The notes: generated from the sequence alone by a model not told the origin. 64,000 nt of DNA from Cynocephalus volans (GCF_027409185.1 NC_084464.1:50071095-50135094); one strand, 5' to 3'. Positions 34,711-48,164 are shown, counted from the first letter of the stretch. Numbers and translations: made by a program.

Positions 34711-35319
34711 GCAATGACCCAGGCCCCTTCTGTCTGCCACCCGTTGCTCTGCCATCCTTAGGGTGTTGACCAGAATAGTGCCAGTTGGCTCACAGCCACA
34801 CCAGAATTCCAGCCTGCTTTAATTCCAAAGCCAGCCTCTTAACCACCAGGTTATACTGCTTTTACCAGTGAAGCTGAGCTCATTGCAGATTGGGAAGGAA
34901 GACGAGATGAAAATTAGAAAAGTTCAAAGTATATTGGGAGACACTTGAGTGTCTGGTAGTGGGTGGTAGGAGATGAAATCATGAAATTTGGATCTCACTG
35001 TGCAGGGCTTGGACCTTCTGTAAGCCTGCCCAGTGACAAATCCATTCTCTAGAAGCTTAAATACAGAGCTGAGTAATTCAAAGCTTTGGTTAACCACAAA
35101 CCCAACCACTGTGCATCTTCTGAAGAAGTTTAGAAAATCATTAGACCTGAATACTTTAGGTGGACCCCTGATGAGATTTCTTCTTAGGTGTGGCCACCTA
35201 TCACTCATGATTCTTAACTCACTAATCCCCTGGATCAAGCGTTCTGTCTTTAGAAAATTACCCAGGCAGGGACTGAGCCCTATGGCAATAGTAGAAGATT
35301 TATTTGTGCCTTTATGAAC

Positions 35320-35480
35320 CCTGCACTTTATATACATCATCTCATGTAAACCCCCTTGATAGCTGGGGATATTAACATTATTGATCCCAATTTATAGATG
35401 AAGAGGCCAAAAGCTCAGAGAAAAAATAGAAATGGGTTTTAAACCTAGATATATTTAAATCCAAATCCTAAGTTGTTAAA
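35320..35480 (-). repeat. MIR fragment
   Basis: 'gcactttatatacatcatctc', then 'cccaatttatagatgaagagg', matches MIR in the reverse orientation. Confidence 0.65.
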
Positions 35481-35492
35481 CTGCATCTCCCA

Positions 35493-35493
<1 letters not shown>

Positions 35494-35524
<31 letters not shown>
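35494..35524. repeat. (TG)n microsatellite
   Basis: About 15 TG units, followed by GCATGCATG. Confidence 0.95.
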
Positions 35525-35527
<3 letters not shown>

Positions 35528-36779
35528 CATGCATGTGTGAAAGAGAGGTAAAGGACAAGGAATAGAGGTGGCGAGACAGAGAACATTTCCTTGTTGGGGC
35601 CTGCTGTCTATTTTCTTTTTCTGTCCCTGCACCCCCTTTACATTCTCATGCCAATAGCCACCAATACAGATACAGCCTTTCATGCTCCAAGGGAAACTTT
35701 ATCAGAGAAGGCTGAGCTCCTTTTGCAGAAATTAGCATCCCCTCTGCATCATTCAGAGCCTCAATGGGCCTACAAATATTCTTTCCAGCTAATCATGTAT
35801 GTGCCAGACAGTTATGATATACAATAAATGATTAACACATTCAGCTGATTCCCTTGAAGACAATTTACCAAATTTATTGGAAGGCACTTTTATTTAAGAT
35901 AACACATAGTACCCCTTTTCCTGCATTTCCTTCCTTTGTGGATTCACTTTGTATTGTACCCGAATCATTTGGTTTTTCTAACTCAGCAGAGCTGAATGGG
36001 AGAAGTCCGGGCGCATGATTACTGCTGGGAAAATGGCAGGTTTGACTCATGAGAGATATGGTCGACATTCTTTGGGTTCAGAAGCACTCTAAATCTGAGC
36101 CAGTCAGAGAGATAACCATTACATTTGGTTTGGTTCAAGGCTTCCCTTGGAGATTGAGTTTATCCCCCCAAATGCTATTATTTACTGATAGGAGGAGAAT
36201 CATACTGGATTGCCTAGGTCTGTAGCAATTAGAGTGAGACAGGCTAGGCCTTCCAGAGCTTTAATTGGTTTTAATGCAGGGTGATTTAAAATAATCCCCT
36301 CTTCCATGGAATTACATCTCTCATTTCCCAGAGCAGATTGAATTGTTTGGAAATGAGACACTGAGAGAATTCTTCTCACTTAGTACTTTTGTAGTGTTTC
36401 TTTCTAGAAAAGGGAGGCTGATTTGGGGATGGGGGCAGGGGAGAAGCTGGCTGTTCCTGTTCTGTGACTCCAAAATTTCTTCTCTAGTCTTGACAGTCTA
36501 ATCTTTGTCCTCCAAAACTGATTGTTGAATCCAGGATAATGTGCATTAAGAAAATCATTCTATTTCTATGCCACTCAGAGTAGTGGATGGCTAAAAAATA
36601 ATGTCAGCCCTTTGCAATTGTGTGGAAAGGTCGCCATAGTACAAATTCTTGCCCTGGCCCTACAACCAACTATCTCACTTTTCACATCTGTAAATGAGCC
36701 AGTTGGATTCATTGCTGTCTGAAGATTCTTAAATTGATTGAAGAAGAGTTTGACTAAATCCATTTTATTATTCTAAAAC

Positions 36780-36990
36780 AAGGTTTACCAGTCTCGGCAC
36801 AAATAACATTTTGGGTCAGTTAATTCTTTGTAGTGGAGGATTTCATGTAAGTATTTCATGTATTTTTTAGAAGCATCCATGGTCTCTACTAAATGCCAAG
36901 AGTACTCTTTCCCTGAGTTGCAAAACCAAAATTTATTTTTAGATGTTGATAAATGTCCCTTGGGGAGCAAAAATTGCCCCTAGTTGACCA
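36780..36990 (+). mobile_element. MER20-like hAT fossil, second copy
   Basis: Same family as 29636-29865: 'aaataacattttgggtcag', 'agaagcatccatggtctc', 'gataaatgtcccttgggg' and 'attgcccctagttgacc'. More diverged. Confidence 0.7.
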
Positions 36991-37679
36991 CCTTCAAGAG
37001 CTCCCCATTGCTAATGGAAAAATGCACTCATTTATTTGAATTTTTAATATTATTTATTGAGTACTAACTGGGACCAAAGATAACAGAGACTCAGTCCTTC
37101 CCTCAGGCACTCATAGTCTAATTCGGAGGACAGACAGACAATTAAAATGTAGTGTGGCACATATGATAGAGAGAGATGCAGAGGAATGAAGGGAGAAAGT
37201 CATTGAGGGTGAAGGTAGAGAGAACTCAGAAAACTTATTAGAGAGATTAATGGTTAAATGGAACATTAGAGGATGAGTAGAAAATAGCCAGATATTCCCA
37301 ACTGAGGGGACAAAAAGAAAAAAGGCATAGTGGTAAGAATAATAAAGCTCTCTGAACTGGGGAGTGGTGAGGATGAATCCCTCAGGAACAAAGAGATTAC
37401 CCCAACCCCCCAAATCCCAGTTGTATATGGTCTCTTTTAACATTTTATTTTGGGGAAACAGTTCAGAACCCTAAAGAGCTCCCAGAGTGTTCTGCTGAGT
37501 CCCTAACAGAACGTGGTTATCGTGGAGCTCTCCAGGGTACTGAACAGTATCCACCTGAACCCCCTTTAAGCAGCAGCTCTCTGCCTCTACCTGGGCACCT
37601 GCCTAGGACCTTCTCCTTCCTGCTTAGGCCTGCTGTACTTGACTGATGCCATGTAGTGGAAAGAGCATAGACTTAGCAA

Positions 37680-37900
37680 CCTTAATGGCCCAAACTAGGG
37701 GAGAATCAAATAAATGATAAATTATCATTATAAATTGTAAATTATGGTGCATTGTGATGGCAGAATATTATACAGTGTTTTCATGGCCTTATAGTTGTTT
37801 GTTAAAAATTTATTTGGGATTTTATATATTTTCTAAGGTATCTATAATAAACATGAATTTCTTTACTTAGACAAAAGTATCATTTAAAATAAAATAATAA
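37680..37900 (+). repeat. Old L1M 3' fragment
   Basis: AT-rich text including 'aattatggtgcattgtgatgg' followed by 'agaatattatacagtg', typical of the old L1M 3' region. Confidence 0.5.
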
Positions 37901-37904
37901 TAAA

Positions 37905-38170
37905 GAGCTTTGGAATCAAACAGACAGAGATGTGAATCTTAACTTTGACATGTAATAGCTATCTGACCTTGGGTGAGTTAATTTAATCTCTCTGGCCATT
38001 GTTTACTTACCTGCAAAATGAAAAAAGTAGGACAGACCTTCAATAATTCCCCCATGTCTACTGTGCAGGTCTCTTGTGGGGCCTAAATGAGTTCAAGCAC
38101 GTGCATCTACTACTGTGTTGCTAAATAAGGGGAACACTCAGCAAATTCTTATTTGTTATTTCCTGCCCCA
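37905..38170 (+). repeat. MIR SINE
   Basis: Sense MIR: 'aatagctatctgaccttggg', 'taatctctctggccattg', 'gcaaaatgaaaaaagtaggac' and 'cctaaatgagttcaagcac'. Confidence 0.75.
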
Positions 38171-38639
38171 TCGTTTGGATGCTCAGTTTTCTACTACAAC
38201 AAGGGCAAGCCTGGTTTATAATAAGTTGGCAATGGGTCTTATAGGGATAGACTAACAGTGCCCTTTCTACCTCCCATTCTTGAGGCCTTCATTAGAAACA
38301 GCACTCTGGAATAGAACTGACTCTGAGTTATAATGCTTATGTCATTTCCACACTTTTCTCCCAGTACATTAGCATCTAGACACTTTACCTCATGGCAAGA
38401 TACTGGAAGGCTATTCCTTGGGTAATCTGACCATTTGAAGAATAAATGCCTAAAGATATTGGGTGTCTTCCCAAGAAACAGCCCAGTCAGAGAAGCCTAC
38501 TTCAAAGCTCAAAGTTGAAAGGTCTCACCCACCTGTTCAGATCTTCCAGTTAGTTTTTTATTTTAAGCTTCCCATTCATTATCACAAGCATACAGCCAAA
38601 TTTTACATCTAAAGAAAAGTTCTATCATGGAAGAAAGAA

Positions 38640-39600
38640 ATTTAAAAAAAAAAACAAAAAGAAGAAATCAATTTGACAGAAACAAAAACTACTCAGGGAA
38701 ATAAAATTTCCCCAATATAAATAATACTCATGGAGAAGTAAAAGAAGATTTTTTATGAAACAAGAACAGGATGGTATTAAAAAAAAAAAAAGAACATTGA
38801 AGGAACTTGAAAAGTTCTTGAAAATAAGAAACCTGATAAGGGAAATAAAAAACTAACTGAAAAGGAAGATAATACTGAGGAAATTTCATCTAATTTCCAA
38901 CTTCCTCTCCCCTCAGGAGCAAACATATATAGAAGGAAAGTAAGAGAAAACAGATGAAAAATAATAGAGGACCAATTATGAAGGTCCAACATTAGAATAG
39001 TGGAAATTCTAAAAAGAGAGAACAGACAAAATGGGGAAGGAAAGAAAATTATTATAGAAATAATGCAAGAAATTTCCCAGAGTAGGTTGAAAGGACCCAC
39101 CTAATAAGTAAAAGGAAGAAGAAAACTCATGAGGCACATAAGTTATTGTGAAAATTCAGACCAGGGGGGACAAAGAAAAAAAAATCTGTAAGCTAACAGA
39201 GAGTATATCAAGGACCTGGAATCAGATTGGCTTCAGATTTCTCAACAAAAGAAGATGATGGAGAAATGCCCTCAAAATACTGATGGAAACATGAACCCCC
39301 ATCTATACCTGCCCCAAGTATAAATCAAGTACTATAGAATAAAAAACATTTCTAGACCTACATAGTCCCAACAAATTTCTTTCCCCATACACCCTTCCTC
39401 AGGAAATTGCTAGAGGAAGTACTCCATAAAAATGAGATAGTAAGCAAGAAAGAGAAGGACATTGAATACAGACAACGTGAGTTCCAACAGCAGTGAGGGG
39501 TGAGAGGATGTCCATGAGGATGGTAAATGGTATGATAGCTGTCTACCAGGCATGGAGGACAACCAGTCAAGATTAGAGCAGAGCATTTTGGGAAACAGAT
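38640..39600 (+). repeat. HAL1-like (ORF1-only L1 relative) fossil
   Basis: Broken ORF1-like text in sense orientation: 'aatgcaagaaatttcccagag', 'ggaatcagattggcttcag', 'gaagatgatggagaaatgcc' and 'gaggaagtactccataaaa'. The order and wording fit HAL1 or an old L1 ORF1 3' part. No usable frame. Confidence 0.6.
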
Positions 39601-40209
39601 ATGTTGAGAGCAGTCATCACCAAGATCCCCACAGCTACTGATTCGTGTTTTATTTTTTTTAACCTGGGGACAGAATTCCTGGGTGTATCTGGCAGAGACT
39701 ATCTGTATTTGACTTGCCTTAATCATTTCTGATGAGGTTGCTTCTTTTTCTTCTTTGGCCTGCTTTAGATTTCTAAAGATCAGCTTTAGAGATCTAAGAG
39801 ATCAGCTGAGGATCTCATTTTACCTCACAGAAGTGCTCTGGTTTGATCTCCTTCAGAAGCTGAAAGTAGGCTGTGAAGCAGAAAATCCAGAGCATATGGA
39901 TCCATACTCTGGACCGTATTTCTTCTGGACACCCAGCACGTGGCTCACACTACAACCTTACCAGATGCCCAACTCTGGTGAGCCCTTTGTTTCCCAAGAC
40001 ACGCTCACGATCTTGTCCACCTATTTCCCCAGATTGGGGCTCTTGTGAACTCGTAAGGAAGCTGAAACCAGATTACCCGGAGCCTCTGCTCAGCTTCTCT
40101 CTCTCCTGGGCACCTTTTTCAGAAAGGGTAACTTTGCCCTTTCATTTTCAGCTGGATTTGTGCTTTTATGCAATCAGCATACATCGTTTGGAATGTATGC
40201 CTAGGTGGT

Positions 40210-40445
40210 AAAACTATTAAGAAAATCAAAATAATGATTAGTACAAAATTCAAGATAGTGGTTACCTCTGGGGAGGAGATTGGAGGTTTTGTTTAGAGAG
40301 GGGCATTTAGAGGACTTATAAGGTATGGTTAATGCTTTATTAAGTTTTGTGGAAAGTACGCAGGCATTAAATGTACTGTATTTTCAACTTTACATATATT
40401 TAAGATACTTTTCTGTACATGTGATACACTAAATATTACAATTTA
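40210..40445 (+). repeat. Old L1M 3' end
   Basis: 'aagatagtggttacctctgg', then 'ggggaggagattggagg' and a declining AT-rich tail, fits L1M 3' ends. Confidence 0.5.
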
Positions 40446-40839
40446 CATACCAAGGAGACACCAAAGCAAAGCAACTTGTGAAATAATGAGATCATATGTT
40501 CACATGTACTGTCTGGGCCTTGAAGAGAGGGAAATAAGAAAAGGGGTACAAAGGTTCTTCCTCTTTAAGAGTCCTAATCAGGAGGCAGCAGGAGAAATAA
40601 AAATAAAATACCCAGCCAGCAACACAATGTGAGGATTTTTAGACCAGCTTAATAGATGGGTTTCACAGTGGTTAGAATCCATTGTAATGAAGTGGAGTCC
40701 ATGTAGGACAGCTCTGCAGAGAAAAGCAATTAAGAACCATCCCCTAACCTCTTAGAAAGAGGGTAGGTGGCTGCATATTCTCCCTTTGCTTATGCCCTTT
40801 CTATGCCCTTTCTTTCTTGCTTTGTGCCCCACAATCTGG

Positions 40840-41105
40840 CTTCTATGGACTACATTACCCAGGGTCCTCTGTTCTTTGATGTTTAGCTGGGTTCTGCCAA
40901 TGGGAGGCACTGACGGGATTGGAGGGCAGGAGAGGAGAGAAATCAAGGGCATTTCTTCCCTTCTAGCTCCCTGCCTCACCATCCCTTGCTGGTTCTCTTT
41001 ACCCCCACCCCTTCGCACCCCTATAAACAGTCCCTTATTAAATTATCTTCAGTTAAACCCCTTTGAGTTTATCTTCTGTTTCTTGCCAGGGCCCTGACTT
41101 ATACA
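40840..41105 (+). repeat. Old interspersed repeat, family not named
   Basis: The sequence runs from 'ggcttctatggactacatta' through 'ctgccaatgggaggcactg' to 'cagtcccttattaaattatc' and 'cagggccctgacttatac'. I recognise it as a common mammalian interspersed pattern, but cannot name the family with confidence. No coding content. Confidence 0.5.
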
Positions 41106-42089
41106 TTTATTTTAATATTTATGTGTCCCTGTCCAGTGGTACTTTTTCAGATTAATATGGATTTTGAGGACCATAAAGTCTTCAGAAACCCAAATAAGTA
41201 ACTCTCTAATGGGGTGACATTTTGGGCAATATTCCAGAGAAGTTCCCATGCCTGCTCACAGATCAGACAGTGCAGCTGGGCTGTCTCCACAAGCAGCCTT
41301 GTTCAAGGGAAGATATGCATCTAAAAACATCTCCCTCCAATGGGGGTCTGCAGCTCCAGCTTTTTGTGGAAAGGTATATACGTTGGTTTAATGTTCAATG
41401 AATTATACTGTTAGCTAAGTATAGAGAGGTTTGGGAGGATTTGCTTCTGGCTTGTGGAATTTTCATTCCTTTTGCCACTCTGACCCAGAGAAAAGGAAGT
41501 CCTCCATGCCATAGGGATGCACAGCTCTCACCAGCATCCTCACTTGTTTCTTTAAGAGAGGGCCTTTTTTTCTGTCATAGAATGAGTCAGGTGCTGACCC
41601 ACTCTCAGCATCTGTCATCATCTTCCTCTTGCCCTTTCCCTCTGAAGATCAAAGCTCACCTCAGGAGAATGTCCAGAGGGAAGAAGCAGCCGACAGTACC
41701 CCAGGGGCCAGGCAGGAAAAGCAAGTAAACAAGTGATTGACGCACTTGGTCATCTCTGCTAGGGGCATGTGTGAGCGAGGGGAAGCTGAGGAAGCTGGCC
41801 CGGATGGGGGCGGGGTCCCGGAGGGCTTGGGCAACAAGCCATTGTTCCTCAGGGCTCCCAGGGAATAAGGTGGGCCTCCAGCAAAACAGACGTGCGAGGA
41901 AGACAGGCTATTTGTGTTGATAAACACGAAAAGACAGGAAGTGACTAGCTGGCGGGAGGGGGGTTTAAATGGAATGTGCTTTATTCTGGGAATCTGTAGA
42001 CTTGGCTCCTATGGGGACAAGAGAGGAAGAGGGAGAAGGAGTTGGGACAAAAGGAGACAGTGTTGGGTATTGTTACACACATGGGACTG

Positions 42090-42265
42090 GAGGTGGGTGA
42101 GCCTGGGTTCAAACCCTGGGGCCTCTATTTCCTAGGTCTGTAACTCGGCCCAATTATTTACTTTCTCTAGGCTTTGGTTTTGTTATCTGTGATATGGGAA
42201 TGATAATCCCTTACCCACAGTTTCCCTCAAGGCTTAACAAGATGATGCACTTTAAGTATCTGACA
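42090..42265 (+). repeat. MIR SINE
   Basis: 'ctgggttcaaaccctggggc', 'ttactttctctaggctttgg' and 'gatatgggaatgataatccc' match MIR in sense. Confidence 0.7.
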
Positions 42266-42819
42266 GAAAATTCTCAAAAACTGTTCGCTCTTAGGCAGAT
42301 GTTATGTCAGTGAGAGAGGGGAGAGTGGGAAGGACGCAGTGTGCTGGGGAAGCCACTGTACTGTCAAACACCTGGGCTTTAGTCAAAGTTCTGGCACAAA
42401 GTCACCATTTGAACCCAAGCAAGTTACTCCTTATCTTTGGAGCTGAGTCTCACCTCCCTGGGATGAGGGTGCTGAACAAGACGGTCTCCAGGGTTCATTC
42501 TAGTGCCAAGATCCTGGGTTCTAAAGAACTGCATCCAAAGTGTGAGTAAGAAATCCTCTGACTTAAAAATAATGCAGAGGCAGCGAAGTGAGGCATTTGT
42601 TCCCATCGTAGTGGTCTCCTTGGGAATTTACCCTGATTATAATGATGCCGCCATTTCTCAAAACATTCAGATTCATTGGTTTAGAATTATCTGCAGAACC
42701 AGACCTTGGAGCCAAATTAGAAAATCATCTCTACTTCATAGCCAAGAATTTCTTCTTTCTTTTTATTTCTTTTTATTTTTTGACCAAAATAGGTTCTCAT
42801 TCCCTTAAGGGCAAATTAG

Positions 42820-42935
42820 ATTCTAGCTCCAGTTCTGCCAGTAACTACTGGAGGATTATAACTTTATCTCTTTTTTCCTTGGTTTCCCCCTCTGGAAAAT
42901 GGGGATGATAATATTCACCTCATAGCATGACCTTA
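42820..42935 (+). repeat. MIR fragment
   Basis: 'tagctccagttctgccagta', then 'ctctggaaaatggggatgat', is MIR sense text. A weaker MIR-like stretch also lies at 42345-42480. Confidence 0.65.
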
Positions 42936-43246
42936 GACAAGACAAGGACTAGGACAGCAGTATCAAGCAAGATGCTTGGCTCTGGGTAGGAAAACACATC
43001 CATCTGTGTGTGCGTCCATACATATGCACATACATACATACCTTCATTCTATCATTCCTTCCCCTTCCTGATTACCCACTTTACCACTTTATCCACTAAA
43101 TGAATTCACCTTCCACTAAACTATCAGGCTCCAAATGTTTTTCATTCATTTCCAAAAATCAAATATACTTTTAGAGGAAAAGATTTGCTACCATGAAGGA
43201 TATTCAAAAGGATGTGTTCAGACTCTAAAGATTCCTCTTTCCACTA

Positions 43247-43285
43247 AGTTTATGTGTGTATGTATGTGTGTGTGTGTATGTGCAC
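43247..43285. repeat. Imperfect (TG)n microsatellite
   Basis: TGTGTGTATGTATGTG-type run. Confidence 0.85.
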
Positions 43286-43429
43286 ATCTGGTATTAAGTA
43301 AAATCCTTAACTCCTATGTGACCAGCAGATAGATCCACAGTCTACTCTGTGATGCTGAGCCAGTACCTAGCCTCAGAAAGCAAGGGCTCAGGGTGATATG
43401 CAGAGGCAGGGAAATACTGAGGGCAAGGA

Positions 43430-43585
43430 CACGCTTGGGAGCCAGCCAGGCCAGGCTCAGGAAAATCCACTCTGGCTGGGTGACCTCTTTCAAACACACC
43501 ATCCTTTGAAGTCTCAGTTTATTGATCAAGCTAATAACAGAAGTCCCATAAAGATGTTGTGAAGATCCTAAGTGCTAATTTTGTG
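43430..43585 (+). repeat. MIR fragment
   Basis: 'ctggctgggtgacctctttc', 'gaagtctcagtttattgatc' and 'gaagatcctaagtgct' fit MIR sense. Confidence 0.6.
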
Positions 43586-45392
43586 ATGAGCAAGGAAGAG
43601 GCCCCAGAAGGTGGGAACATTAGTTCTGTGTAAGGTATAAGGCATCAACAATCTTGCACCATAGCCCACATAGCAGGGAGTGATTGAGACCAGGAGGGAA
43701 AGGCAGACAAGAAGACTTAAGTCTGTCCCAGCGCAGCCTCTAGAAAGAAATTGCTCTCCCACGTGATGTCCAGTTCCCCTGCCCTTCCCAGGTGGAAGAG
43801 TGGTGTTTTATTCTCCTCCAAGTAAACCATTTCTCAGCCGCTCACCTGGTGCAGTCCATTCTGCCCCAAAGCTACCAGGCAAGTTTCAAACAAGTTTATG
43901 AAGAGCCTTCACCCGAGGCCGCTGGGGCACCACCTGATTGGTTTATCAACCTGGCCCTGCGAACATTTCCTCACAATGAGCAGTGATATTTACAGCTTCA
44001 AGAAGTGCAAGGGAAACATTTATCTTGCGGACTCCTTTTTCTCTCTCAAATGAAGCGGTCATTGTAGTCTTTGAAAGGTGGATTCTGGTGGTCAAAAATG
44101 TACCATAACTTCCCACAGAAGAAACACTGTAAATGTCAGACACCTGGTAGTATGGTCTGGAGTGCATAAAATCAGCGGCTTGAAAATTGTAAAACAAAAG
44201 GCATGTTTCTTGTTCTGTAGCCAGGGCCAGCTTCATAGGCGTGGGACCTGTGCAGTCAACAGAGTCCTGTGCTCAGAAGGGCTCAGCTCTGGATTTAATA
44301 ATCTGCATTTAAAACTGGCATTTCACAATAAAATAACATCAAAATTCATATTAATAATTTAAAACCTTTATCTTTCTTTTAGTTACTTTTTCTTTACTTA
44401 CTTCGTTATGCTTTAAATAGCAAATAAAAAACACCAAGACAAGTTGAGAGACCACAGAAAAAAGAAAACAGCTCTCTATTTCTAACACATGTAACGGCAC
44501 TTTTTCCTGCTTTGTGAATAAGGAAACTTGCATTTTCACTTTGCACTAGGTCCTGCAAATATATGAATCAAGCAGTGTCTGCAGCAGTGTAGAAATAGCA
44601 GATATTTCTACCATAAGGATAGCAGATAAAAATAAACCCAAAGTATGAGCACTTTGGCATAACACACCAAAGGATGTCCACTTGTGTTAAGACTTCTCTT
44701 CCCAGTTTGTGGTCTGTTCACTGACTGTGTGTACGTATTTATTCTCGTCTGCATTGAAAAGCTGTCCACGGATGGACACACATATCTTTCCATTTCAGTT
44801 TGGTATTTTGTCTGAGATTGGATGGAGAATACATTTTTAGGTTATTGGAATTACACAAATCCTGTGTGAAAACTAAAGACTCTTCATCCTCCCTGGCCAT
44901 CTCTCAGTGGCGCTGTCTCTCTATCATTCTGTTTCTTTGCTCCTTCTCTTCCATCACTGCCAGTTTTCTCACCTGCTTAAGGATTCCTGAAGAGGATGGA
45001 TTAGAGTCACCAGTGGCCCAGAATTTCGAGACGTAACCATGCTGTCCTCCACAATCTTGGTGCAGGACAGCAGACAGTAGCGAACGTATCTCAGCCACAC
45101 ATTCACCACTCCACTTCTTTTTTTTTTCTTTTTATTGTAACAAAGTTAATTGTAGATATCTGTGGGGTACAGAGTTGAACATCAACACCCATGTGCAATA
45201 TGTGATGCTTGCATCAGAATAATTATTATATTCAATAATATACACTATTGTTGCTATCCATGGCCCTTTACCTATTTCTCCCTCTCCTCTCCCTTCCCCC
45301 TTTTAGTAACCCCAGTTGTCCTTTTGAAAGTTCAATATATTATTGGGAATGTTGTATCTTTCTTTCTTTCTTTTATTTGTACGTTTATAATT

Positions 45393-47025
45393 TTAGCTCC
45401 CACTTATGAGTGAGAACATACAGTATTTCTCTTTCTGTGCCTGGCTTATTTCACTTAATATGATTTTCTCTAAGTTCATCCATGTTGCTGCAAATGGCAA
45501 TATTTTATTCTTTTTTATGGCAGAATAATATTCCATTGTGTATATATACCACATTTTCCTTATCCAGTTGTCCAGTGATGGACATTTAGGTTTGTTCCAA
45601 CTCTTGGCTATTGTAAATAGAGCTGTGATAAACATGGGGGTCCAGGTATCTCTTTGCCATGATGCTTTCCATTCCTTTGGGTATATTCCCAGCAGTGGAA
45701 TTGCTGGATCATATGACAGTTCTATCTGAAGTTGCACTAATTTATAGTCCCACCAACAGTGTAGGAGGGTTCCCTTTTCTCCACATCCTTGCCAGCATTT
45801 GTTTTCTCTGTCTTTTTGATGATAGCCAGTCTAACTGGGGTGAAATGGTATCTTAATGTGGTTTTGATTTGCATTTCCCTGATGTTGAGTGATGTTGAGC
45901 ATTTTTTCATGTGTCTCTTGGCCATTTGCATATCTTCCTTTGAGAAATGCCTATTCAATTCTTTTGCCTATTTTTTAATCTGGTTATTTGATTTTTTACT
46001 GTTAAGTTGTTTGGGTTCCTTGTATATCCTGCATATTAATCCTTGTCAGATGCATAGTTTGCAAATATTTTCTCCCATTCTGTGGGCTGTCTTTTTGCTC
46101 TGTTACTTGTTTCTTTTGCTGTGCAGAAGCTTTGTAGTTTGATATAATTCCATTTTTTTTTCCCTTTTGTAGGCTGTGCTTTGGGCATCATACTCATAAA
46201 ATCTTTGCCCAGTCCTACTTCCTGAAGTGTTTCCCCTGCATTTTCTTTTAGGAGCGTTATAGTTTCTGGTGTTATATTTAAATCTTTAATCTATTTTGAG
46301 TTGATTTTGGTGTATGGTGAGAAATACAGGTCTAGTTTCATTCTTCTACAAATGGATATCCAGTTTTCCCAGCACCATTTATTGAAGATGCAGTCTTTCC
46401 ACCAATGTATGTTCTTGTTGCCTTTGTTGAAGATGAGTTGGCTGTAGGTTTGTGGGTTGATTTCTGGGTTCCCTATTCTGTTCCATTGGTCTGAGTATCT
46501 GTTTTTATGCCAATACCATGCTGTTTTGGTAACTATAGCTTTGTAGTATAGTTTGAAGTCAGGTAGTGTTGTGCCTCCAGCTTTATTTTTTTGCTCAAGA
46601 TTGCCTTGGCTATTGGGGGTCTTTTGTTGTTCTGTATGAACATTAGGGTTGCTTTTTGTTCTTTTTCTGTGAAGAGTGTCATTGGTATTTTGATGGGGAT
46701 TGCATTAAATCTGTAGATTGCTTTGGGAAGTATGGACATTTTCACAAAGCTAATTCTTCAAATCCATGAGCAAGGAATGTCTTTACATCTTTTTGTGTCC
46801 TCTTTAATTTCCTTCAACAGAGATTTGCAGTTTTCATTGTAGAGATCTTTCACTTCCTTGGTTAAGTTGATTCCTAGGTAATTTTTTTTGTGTGACTATT
46901 GTAAATGGGCTTGCTTCCTTGATTTATTTTTCTGCTAATTTGTTGTTGGAATATAAAAATGCTACTGATTTTTGCATGTTGATTTTGTGTCTGCAACTTT
47001 ACTAAAGTCATTTATCAAGTCTAAG
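45393..47025 (-). pseudogene. L1 ORF2 C-terminal part, broken
   Basis: Open pieces in succession read ORF2p C-terminus: 46533-46745 ([19 protein letters not shown]...), 45737-45958 ([20 protein letters not shown]...) and 45393-45737 ([13 protein letters not shown]..., ending MFSLISGS and a stop). Frameshifts and stops separate them. No RT motif in this half. Confidence 0.85.
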
Positions 47026-48153
47026 AAATCCAAAAAACAGTACAAAATATCAATCAAACAAAAAGTTGGTTTTTTGAGAAGATAAAATAGAAAAACCATT
47101 AGCCAGACTTACTGAAAAAAAAGAGAGAAAACCTAAATAACAAAAATTAGAGATGAAAAAGGAGAGATAACAATCAATACCACAGAAATACAAAGAATCA
47201 TTAGAGATTATTATGACCAACTATATAACAACAAATTTGAAAACCTGGAGGAAATGGATAAATTTCTGGACACATACAGGCTACCAAGACTGAACCAAGA
47301 AGAAACAGAAAACCTGAACAGACCAATAATAAGCAAAGAGATTGAAGCAGTAATCGGAAGTCTTCCAACAAAGAAAAGCCCAGGACAAGATGGCTTACTG
47401 CTGAATTCTACCAAACATTTAAAGAAGAATTAATACCAGTTATTTTCAAACTATTCCAAAAAATTGAAACAGAGGCCATTCTCCCTAAATCATTCTATGA
47501 GACCAGTATCACTCTGATACCAAAGTCAGACAAAGATTCAACAAAAAAAGAAAACTACTGGCCAATAGTCCTGATCAACATAGATGCAAAAATCCTCAAA
47601 AAATATTAGCAAACAGAATACAGCAACACATCAAAAAAATTATATACCATGACTAAGTGGGATTCATCGCAGAGATGCAAGGATGGTTCAACATATGCAA
47701 ATCAATAAATGTGATACCAGATCAACAAAATCAAGGACAAAAACCATATGATTATCTCAATAGATGCAGAAAAAGCATTTGACAAAATTCAACATCCCTT
47801 GATGATAAAGACTCTCAGCAAATTAGGTATAGAAGGAAAGTATCTCAACATAATAAAAGCCATATATGACAATACCTCTGCCAATATCATTCTGAATGGT
47901 GAAAAGCTGAAAGCTTTTCCCTTGAGAATGGGAATGAGACAAAGATGCCCACTCTCACCACTCCTATTCAACATAGTACTGGAAGTACTAGCCAGAGCAA
48001 TCGGGCAAGACAAAGAAGTAAAGGGCATCCATTTTAGAAAAGATGAAGTTAAACTGTCCCTGTTTGCAGATGACATGATCCTGTATATAGGACAGCATAA
48101 AAATTCTTAGAACTGATAAACAACTTCAGTAAAGTTGCAGGATACAAAATCAA
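47026..48153 (+). pseudogene. L1 ORF2 RT part, inverted segment, broken
   Basis: Text in plus orientation runs from the linker (QKVGFLR-like, 47055) through KKSPGQDG (47370-47395), the RT palm region [16 protein letters not shown] (47750-47800) and [18 protein letters not shown] (47945-48000) to [10 protein letters not shown] (48064-48093). The longest open piece is 47748-48110. Frameshifts at several places make it a pseudogene. Confidence 0.88.
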
Positions 48154-48164
48154 CACTCCACTTC

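Larger units (their letters stand above)
26101..45106. other. Intergenic region upstream of SAYSD1
   Basis: Apart from the repeats listed separately inside it, no gene, exon or RNA gene was recognised. Stretches where I see nothing nameable: about 27340-27600, 28165-28735, 29070-29635, 30260-31080, 31205-32530, 33420-34100, 35525-36780, 36990-37680, 38170-38640, 39600-40210, 41105-42090 and 43590-45106. Enhancers cannot be excluded from sequence alone. Confidence 0.55.
45118..48153 (-). mobile_element. 5'-inverted L1, older subfamily
   Basis: The minus-strand body (45118 to about 47025) runs from the 3' UTR and T-rich tail at 45118-45138 back into ORF2. From about 47026 to 48153 the orientation flips to plus and carries the RT region. 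An 11-bp perfect target-site duplication, cactccacttc, lies at 45107-45117 and 48154-48164. The two parts overlap by about 45 bp of L1 around the 'aacttcagtaaagttgcagg' segment, a small duplication at the inversion. Both parts are full of stops and frameshifts. Confidence 0.9.
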
